This document shows, one piece after another, positions 58,689-64,000 of a DNA stretch of 64,000 nt; the stretch's first letter is position 1, and the number at the start of each line of letters is the position of its first letter. Origin of the DNA: Chitinophagales bacterium. GTDB taxonomy: Bacteria; Bacteroidota; Bacteroidia; Chitinophagales; UBA10324. The stretch is taken from positions 812,732-876,731 of the forward strand of contig JAIBAY010000001.1 of assembly GCA_019694975.1 (NCBI GenBank), written 5' to 3'. The translations under genes and the position numbers were made by a program. The notes below the pieces were generated by a model. That model was not told the DNA's origin. It made no database searches and saw only the letters and a list, made by a program, of their open reading frames with translations.

Positions 58689-59711
58689 TCAGGTCATCAG
58701 GAATGGGAAACGGTAAATATTCTTTAATGCAATGCCAGTTCCTCTTACTACTGCGCGCAGCGGATCGTCTGCCACGCTAACCGGCAGTTTTGTCTTTAAA
58801 GAGAGCCGCTTATCCAAACCGCGCAATAAGGCACCGCCGCCGGTGAGGTGAAGGCCCGAGCGGTGAATATCCGATGCCAGTTCAGGCGGTGTGGTTTCCA
58901 ATGCCTTCAGTACCGCCTCTTCAATCTTAGAGATGGATTTGTCGAGCGCATGCGCTATTTCCTGGTAGTTGACTGTTATCTGTTTGGGAATACCGGTCAT
59001 CAGGTCACGGCCATGCACCGCAAAATCTTCAGGCGGATCGTCAAGGTCAACAATAGCGGCCCCTACATTTATCTTAATCGCTTCTGCCGTTCTTTCCCCA
59101 ACGAGCATATTGTGCTGCCGGCGGATATAATCCATGATATCGGCGGTAAATTCATCACCGGCAATACGTATCGACTGATCGCATACGATACCGGCCAGGG
59201 CAATGACAGAAATACCTGTTGTGCCGCCGCCGATGTCAATGATCATGTGCCCGACCGGCTCTTCCACATCAATACCGATACCGAGTGCTGCTGCCATAGG
59301 TTCATGGATGAGGTACACTTCCCTTGCACCTGCCTGCTCCGCAGAATCACGCACCGCTCGCTTCTCCACTTCCGTAATGCTGGAAGGTATGCAAATGACC
59401 ATACGCCAAGTTGGTGTAAACAAAAAACCTTTGGGGTTGATCATCTTTATCATCTCGCGGATCATGGTTTCCGCGGCATTAAAGTCTGCGATTACGCCAT
59501 CTTTAAGCGGGCGAATGGTTTTGAGGTTATCATGCGTCTTCTCATGCATCTGCATGGCTTTCTTCCCCACAGCCACTACTTTATTGGTAGTTCGGTTGAT
59601 GGCAACGATGGATGGCTCATCCACTACCACCTTATCGTTGTGTATAATGACAGTATTGGCTGTACCAAGGTCGATCGCTATCTCCTGCGTCAGGAAATTG
59701 AATAATTTCAT
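58689..59711 (-). CDS. mreB: Rod shape-determining actin homologue MreB
   Basis: About 340 residues when started at ATG 59711 (MKLFNFLTQEIAIDLGTAN); a frame extension of 15 codons upstream is not supported by the family. Nucleotide-binding motifs are visible: phosphate 1 AIDLGTANTVI, connect DGVIADFNAAE, phosphate 2 IIDIGGGTTGISVIA, adenosine LTGGGALLRGLD. MreB forms membrane-bound filaments that guide side-wall synthesis. It is the first gene of mreBCD-mrdA-rodA on the minus strand. A -7-like GAACTTTG (one mismatch to TAnnTTTG) lies upstream. Confidence 0.95.
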   Translation of the reverse strand: MKLFNFLTQEIAIDLGTANTVIIHNDKVVVDEPSIVAINRTTNKVVAVGKKAMQMHEKTHDNLKTIRPLKDGVIADFNAAETMIREMIKMINPKGFLFTPTWRMVICIPSSITEVEKRAVRDSAEQAGAREVYLIHEPMAAALGIGIDVEEPVGHMIIDIGGGTTGISVIALAGIVCDQSIRIAGDEFTADIMDYIRRQHNMLVGERTAEAIKINVGAAIVDLDDPPEDFAVHGRDLMTGIPKQITVNYQEIAHALDKSISKIEEAVLKALETTPPELASDIHRSGLHLTGGGALLRGLDKRLSLKTKLPVSVADDPLRAVVRGTGIALKNIYRFPFLMT

Positions 59712-60078
59712 CGTGTCTTTTCCCTGTAAAGGGCGCTTTTCAAAAATTGCGTGCAAAGTTCAAAAAAAGAAATGAATAATGGCGGGAATTTTATTGCTGT
59801 GTGATGTTGTGCCGGAACTTGCAGGCAGGAAGTCTTTCCTTTTAGTGACAGGAGTGAATTGACGGAACATAGCATGTTACCTGCTTTCATTTTTTCATCC
59901 GTAAATAAATATCAGTCGCGCCATTTCACCGGCGGCCACTCTTCGCCTGGCAGGTGATAAAAACCATGCTGAACAATTGCCGCCCCATAAATGCTAATTC
60001 GGTTGCGGCTTTCAAAATACAGGATGCTTCCTTTGCGTTTACGTAAATTTGCCCTCAATATTAAAGAGAGCCCGACTA
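59712..60078. other. Divergent intergenic region between mreB and the OmpA-family gene
   Basis: About 370 bp that should hold both divergent promoters. Only the rightward one has an exact -7 box (TAAATTTG at 60044-60051). No gene or RNA was recognised. Confidence 0.5.
60044..60051 (+). promoter_or_regulatory. Candidate -7 box of the OmpA-family gene
   Basis: TAAATTTG matches TAnnTTTG exactly and lies 27 bp before ATG 60079. Because the box overlaps the upstream in-frame TTG at 60049, it also argues that translation starts at 60079. No well-spaced -33 TTG is present. Confidence 0.45.
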
Positions 60079-61467
60079 ATGCAGCGCCGCTATTTTCCAC
60101 GCTTTTGCTACTTATGCTTATTGTTCTCCCTTGCTATTGGCACGGGTAAGACGGTTCATGCACAGATAAAATGCGACACGACATTTTCCGCAAAACAACT
60201 TGTTGACAGCTTCCTGCTTGGACAAGGCATACGTGCGGCCAACATCTCATTTACCGGTCCCAAGGTGGGCATTGCCTATTTCAGCAATGAGACGAATGCG
60301 GTTGGTATTGAAGAAGGCATTCTGCTGTCGACCGGCAGTGTATTCAATGCCAATGGCCCGAATAATTCACCGTATATCACTACGAACTTCATGGATCCGA
60401 AGGTGAAGAAACGCCCCAAAGGCGACCGTGACCTCAATAAGATTTGCAGAAGCGTTACCTATGATGTAAGTATTCTCGAATTCGATTTTATTCCGTTCAA
60501 CAATCACATCTCATTCTCTTACGCTTTCGGATCGGAAGAATATCCCGAATACGTCGGATCGCGTTACAATGATGTGTTTGGTTTTATCATTGATGGTGAA
60601 AAGCTCAATAATAAAAACCTGGCGGTGATTCCGAAAACCATTCTGCCTGTCACCATCAATACCATCAACGACAAAGACAATGAAGGCTATTACATCGACA
60701 ACGACTATTTCAAAAAAGTAGAATTGAAGAAAAACCTTCCCGGGCAGAAGAAAAATAAAAAGCCCAATTACACACTCAGCGACACTTATGAGATCAATAA
60801 AAAGAAACTGAAGAAACTCAATCAGAACCTTGTCAATTCGGTGCAATATGATGGCATGACGGTAGTGCTGACTGCTTCTGCTTATGTCGTGCCTTTTAAA
60901 AAATACCATATGAAGATTGCCATCGGCGATGTGGGCGATCCGCAGTACGATTCCGGCGTATTTCTCGAAAAAGGATCCTTCACCAGCCGCAGAGATCCGG
61001 GTCAGGCAAAATTCAAAGAATACCGCGACCTCAGCACTACGATGAATTTCGACAGCATTTTCGGACTGAAAACACTTGTATCGAAAGCCACTGAAGATTC
61101 CCTGTTAAAGGAACAGGCGGCATACGAACGTTTTAATGTCACCAATATCAATTTCGAGACGGCCTCTTACACTATCCCCGACTCCTCCAAAGATGAGCTG
61201 AAGAACCTGACCAGTTACCTGAAAGAACATGATCGTTTTAAATGTGAGCTGTATGGCTACACCGACAACCAGGGTTCAAAAAAATACAATCAGCGCCTCT
61301 CCGAGAGCCGCGCCAATGCGGTGATGAGTTTTTTGGTCGCTAATGGTGTTCGACCGGCGAAAATTGAAATTGCCGGTTATAATTTCGAAAATCCGATTGC
61401 CGACAATACGAATGAACGCGGCCGTGCCATGAACCGGAGGGTGGAGATTATTTTGGTGGAAGAATGA
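60079..61467 (+). CDS. OmpA-family protein with choice-of-anchor-L-like domain
   Basis: About 462 residues from ATG 60079, which gives a signal peptide ending KTVHAQ. Residues ~20-320 form a choice-of-anchor-L-like domain (LLGQGIRAANISFTGP, EEGILLSTGSVFNANG, ISFSYAFGSEEYPEYVGSRY, NDVFGFIIDG) known from secreted bacterial proteins. The C-terminal ~115 residues are an OmpA/MotB domain (VTNINFETASYTIPDSSKDE, GYTDNQGSKKYNQRLSESRA, AMNRRVEI) that binds peptidoglycan. It probably sits in the periplasm or outer membrane, tethering a surface structure to the wall. Position next to the mre cluster may be coincidental. Confidence 0.85.
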   Translation: MQRRYFPRFCYLCLLFSLAIGTGKTVHAQIKCDTTFSAKQLVDSFLLGQGIRAANISFTGPKVGIAYFSNETNAVGIEEGILLSTGSVFNANGPNNSPYITTNFMDPKVKKRPKGDRDLNKICRSVTYDVSILEFDFIPFNNHISFSYAFGSEEYPEYVGSRYNDVFGFIIDGEKLNNKNLAVIPKTILPVTINTINDKDNEGYYIDNDYFKKVELKKNLPGQKKNKKPNYTLSDTYEINKKKLKKLNQNLVNSVQYDGMTVVLTASAYVVPFKKYHMKIAIGDVGDPQYDSGVFLEKGSFTSRRDPGQAKFKEYRDLSTTMNFDSIFGLKTLVSKATEDSLLKEQAAYERFNVTNINFETASYTIPDSSKDELKNLTSYLKEHDRFKCELYGYTDNQGSKKYNQRLSESRANAVMSFLVANGVRPAKIEIAGYNFENPIADNTNERGRAMNRRVEIILVEE

Positions 61468-61625
61468 ATACAGCGAAGCCTATTGAACCCCCGAACGGTG
61501 AAGTGCTTCGCGTCGTCAGCTTTGAAACATCTTGTGAATCATCTGCTGTTTTTTCATAACCAGGCAATTCATACTATCTGCATAAAACTATAAAACAATT
61601 TACTGATCGGCTTAGCACGGGACTG

Positions 61626-62222
61626 ATGGTCATCATCACGTTTTCCTTATTTCTGTCTGCCATTGGTTGCAGCAATTGCAAAACAGATCCGATACTGTTG
61701 TATGCTGATAAAGCAGTGGAGGCAACCGGCATTTTCAAACCGGGCACTTACTGGATCTATGAAAACGCTGCAACCGGAGAACGCGACAGCGTAGTTGTTA
61801 CTGCCTTTGCATACATGCCTGATACCATTTTTGAAAATTGTAAAGATCAGCAGGTAGCAGTAAACTATACAGAAGCCTATTATACTTATTCAGCCAGCTA
61901 TTATTATGCAGTCAATTATGTTGCTACCGCGAAAGTGGGAAGGGATTTGCTGATGGCCAGGGTGAATGCTCCTGCCGACACCATATTTTCAACGGCTGCC
62001 TGTATTGACACAGGTTATTGCCGGGTTTTCGATACGCTCATGGTATTTCATAAAAAGTATGCTGCTGTTTATCAGCGGACCGATGCCATGTCGGAATTAT
62101 ATCAAGGCAAAACAGTGCGCTTTTATTCCGCTGCCGGCTATGGACTTATCAGGAAAGAGATACTTGCCTCAGACAGCACCTGGGAAACATGGAACCTGGT
62201 GCACGCTGTGATTGTGCAATGA
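61626..62222 (+). CDS. Lipoprotein with a G-x-YWIYE motif
   Basis: A 198-residue lipoprotein; the short signal peptide ends LSAIGC (Cys15) followed by SNCKTDP. The mature start FKPGTYWIYENAATGERDS mirrors LKAGNYWIYERFDVDSAGNA in the lipoprotein at 37313-37963, so both probably belong to one divergent family. The rest is beta-rich with several Tyr clusters. It is about 160 bp downstream of the OmpA-family gene on the same strand and could be cotranscribed. Function unknown. Confidence 0.65.
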   Translation: MVIITFSLFLSAIGCSNCKTDPILLYADKAVEATGIFKPGTYWIYENAATGERDSVVVTAFAYMPDTIFENCKDQQVAVNYTEAYYTYSASYYYAVNYVATAKVGRDLLMARVNAPADTIFSTAACIDTGYCRVFDTLMVFHKKYAAVYQRTDAMSELYQGKTVRFYSAAGYGLIRKEILASDSTWETWNLVHAVIVQ

Positions 62223-63235
62223 GACAACCGGATATAACTCACTTGATGCCCTTTGTCTTAGGCTGGTGTTTTCACCTTTCAGAGGCAGAAGACGCCGATC
62301 TTGGGCAAGTGCCAAAATTGGATATTGAATATTGGGTGTTGGATATTGGGTGTTGGATATTGAGTGTTGAATATTGAGTGTGGAATATTGAGTGTGGAAT
62401 ATTGAGTGTTGAATATTGAGTGTTGAGTATTGAGTGTTGAGTATTGAGTGTTGAATATTGAGTGTTGATTTTTCAGAATTTTTCAATATCCAATATTGAA
62501 TATTCAATATTCAACATTCATTTGCTGCCAGTAGTTGAATTCCTTCTTAACCATTTGAGTTAAAAGATGAATGTTGCTTGCAATGAGTTCGGCGAGGACG
62601 CCGACTTTGGGCAAAGACTAATATTGAAGATTGACTATTGAGTGTTGATTATTGAGTGTTGATTATTGAGTGTTGAATATTGAATGTTGAATATTGAGTG
62701 TTGATTTTTCAGAATTTTTCAATATCCAATAATGAATATTCAATATTCAATATTCATTTGCTGCCAGTAGTTGAATTCCTTTTCAACCATTTGAGTTAAA
62801 AGTTGAATGTTGCTTGCAATGAGTTCGGCGAGGACGCCGACCCTGGGCAAAGACTAACATTGATGATTGATTATTGAGTGTTGAATATTGAGTGTTGATT
62901 TTTTAGAATTTTTCAATATCCAATAATGAATATTCAATATTCAATATTCATTTGCTGCCAGTAGTTGAATTCCTTGTCAATCATTTGAGTTAAAAGATGA
63001 ATGTTGCTTACAATGAGTTCGGCGAGGACGCCGTCTTTGGGCAAAGATTAACATTGATGATTGATTATTGAGTGTTAATTATTGAGAGTTGAATATTGAG
63101 TGTTGAATATTGAGTGTTCATTTTTCAGAATTTTTCAATATCCAATAATGAATATTCAATAGTCAACACAGATTGCACCAAGCATTGAACCTTGAGGATT
63201 GAGCACTTGTGCAACAAGTTTTTGAATAAACTACA
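62223..63235. other. Gene-free kilobase filled by repeats
   Basis: About 1 kb between the lipoprotein gene and the 3' end of purH. Almost all of it belongs to the repeat array described separately; no coding frame is credible. Confidence 0.7.
62285..63165. repeat. Array of four long AT-rich intergenic repeats
   Basis: Units start near 62285 (incomplete), 62521, 62757 and 62951. Each full unit contains, in order: TTTGCTGCCAGTAGTTGAAT; CATTTGAGTTAAAAG; GAGTTCGGCGAGGACGCCG; GGGCAAAGA; a variable number of short TTGAATATTGAGTG-type tandem copies; then TTTTCAGAATTTTTCAATA and a TGAATATTCAATATTCA arm. The variable tandem block explains unit lengths of about 236, 194 and 214 bp. The short copies can pair with the CAATATTCAATATTCAA arm, giving a long imperfect hairpin in each unit. 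Units lie head to tail with no unique spacers. Confidence 0.8.
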
Positions 63236-64000
63236 CTAATGCCTGAAATGCCGCAAGCCTGAAAACACCATCGGTATTCCATATTCATCGCACTTGTCAA
63301 TAGAATCTTTGTCGCGCACCGATCCGCCCGGCTGAAGAATCGCGGCAATGCCTTCCCGGCTGGCAATCTCCACGCAATCGCTGAAAGGGAAAAATGCATC
63401 GGAAATCATAGCCGTTCCTTTAACATCAAAACCAAATTCTTTCGCTTTGTGTATCGCCTGGTTCAGCGCATCAATACGTGACGTTTGTCCGCAGCCCATT
63501 CCCACCAGTTGACTGTTTTTTGCCAGTACAATCGTATTCGATTTTAAGTGTTTGACACATTTTTCGCCAAATAATAAATCAGCAATCTGCGCAGCTGTCG
63601 GTGAAACTTTCGTCACTGTTTTCAAAGTGTCCGGTGTTGCCAGCGCCTTGTCCTTATTTTGTTCAATCACACCATTCAATATGCTCTTGAAGGTGCTGTT
63701 TCCGCTGATTACTTTTTTCTGCACAATAATGATCCGGTTTTTTTTCTGCTTCAGGATATGCAAAGCATCCTGGTCATAGCCGGGTGCAATGATCACTTCA
63801 AAAAATATCTCGTTGATCTTTTCAGCTACCGCCTTCGTGATGTGGCGGTTCATTCCGATGATTCCTCCAAATGCGGAGACAGGATCTCCTGCCAGCGCTT
63901 TCTGCCATGCCTCCGCCAAATCTGTTGCTTCCGCCACGCCACAGGCACTGGTATGTTTGATCACGGCGCAGGCAGGCCCTTCAAATTCAGCTATCAGGCC
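63236..64000 (-). CDS. purH: PurH, AICAR formyltransferase/IMP cyclohydrolase (C-terminal part, 5' end cut off)
   Basis: The frame runs off the right edge; the visible 254 residues are the C-terminal end of the AICAR transformylase domain. Recognisable are GPACAVIKHTSACGVAEA, GDPVSAFGGIIGMNRHIT, ALATPDTLKTVTKVSP, VGMGCGQTSRIDALNQAI, AMISDAFFPFSDCVEIA, AAILQPGGSVRDKDSI and the terminal MVFSGLRHFRH. It catalyses the last two steps of IMP synthesis; the cyclohydrolase half lies outside the window. The 3' end is followed by the long repeat array. Confidence 0.95.
   Translation of the reverse strand, partial: GLIAEFEGPACAVIKHTSACGVAEATDLAEAWQKALAGDPVSAFGGIIGMNRHITKAVAEKINEIFFEVIIAPGYDQDALHILKQKKNRIIIVQKKVISGNSTFKSILNGVIEQNKDKALATPDTLKTVTKVSPTAAQIADLLFGEKCVKHLKSNTIVLAKNSQLVGMGCGQTSRIDALNQAIHKAKEFGFDVKGTAMISDAFFPFSDCVEIASREGIAAILQPGGSVRDKDSIDKCDEYGIPMVFSGLRHFRH

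Noticed and set aside
58848..59705. Long open frame (285 codons) on the plus strand opposite mreB
   Set aside because: It is fully antisense to mreB, whose motifs are unmistakable, and its translation has no signal, domain or plausible composition.
61473..61511. Terminator after the OmpA-family gene
   Set aside because: GCGAAGC/GCTTCGC is a perfect 7-bp inverted repeat, but the loop is about 25 bases and no T-run follows.
62285..63165. CRISPR-like array of regular repeats
   Set aside because: Units are about 190-240 bp, lie directly head to tail, contain short tandem copies instead of unique spacers, and no cas genes are nearby.

Overview
The window is chromosomal DNA from a member of the Bacteroidota, most likely an environmental, free-living lineage of the Chitinophagia/Saprospiria type. 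Five large secreted proteins end in a type IX secretion (T9SS) sorting domain. Several genes are preceded by the Bacteroidota -7 box TAnnTTTG. MurF and alanine racemase are fused in one chain, as is usual in this phylum. There is also a TonB-dependent receptor with a carboxypeptidase-regulatory-like N-terminus and a DUF4286 gene. No rRNA, tRNA or CRISPR array was seen.

Layout. 0-1.3 kb: an unrecognised edge gene, a YciI-like protein and a small KOW-motif protein. 1.5-10.3 kb: a T9SS surface protein with a GEVED domain, convergent with two exported amidohydrolase-family genes, one of them a tandem fusion; two of the three amidohydrolase units lack the usual HxH. 11.0-21.7 kb: a tight four-gene operon of a TIR-domain protein, a membrane-anchored STAND NTPase, a 1459-residue T9SS adhesin built of ten ~90-residue repeats, and an outer-membrane barrel protein. 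This is the best candidate for an undescribed system. 22.2-26.2 kb: an exported protein in cassette-like surroundings, then a small His/Cys-rich protein and a TonB-dependent receptor. 26.4-37.2 kb: an island bracketed by two ~230-bp direct repeats that holds an IS110 transposase relic, a 2575-residue RHS/YD-repeat protein with a variable C-terminal tip, a lipoprotein gene 3 bp downstream, a 50-bp remnant of an RHS core, and a membrane-protein pseudogene.

37.3-47 kb: a lipoprotein, an uncharacterised protein, an SRPBCC protein and three more T9SS cargo proteins (an SBBP-like propeller, a Reeler-like protein with one c-type heme motif, and an esterase/MopE/Ig mosaic). 47.2-53.7 kb: alpha/beta hydrolase, thioredoxin-like protein, SPFH/prohibitin protein, MurF-Alr and DUF4286. 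53.8-59.7 kb: the cell-wall elongation cluster mreB-mreC-mreD-mrdA-rodA on the minus strand. 60.1-62.2 kb: an OmpA-family protein with a choice-of-anchor-L-like domain and a lipoprotein. 62.3-63.2 kb: an AT-rich array of four long repeats. The right edge cuts the 5' end of purH.

Core functions (elongasome, peptidoglycan precursors, purine synthesis) are concentrated on the right. The left and centre are accessory, with surface display, possible conflict systems and decayed mobile DNA. Family calls rest on motifs read by eye; no database search was run.
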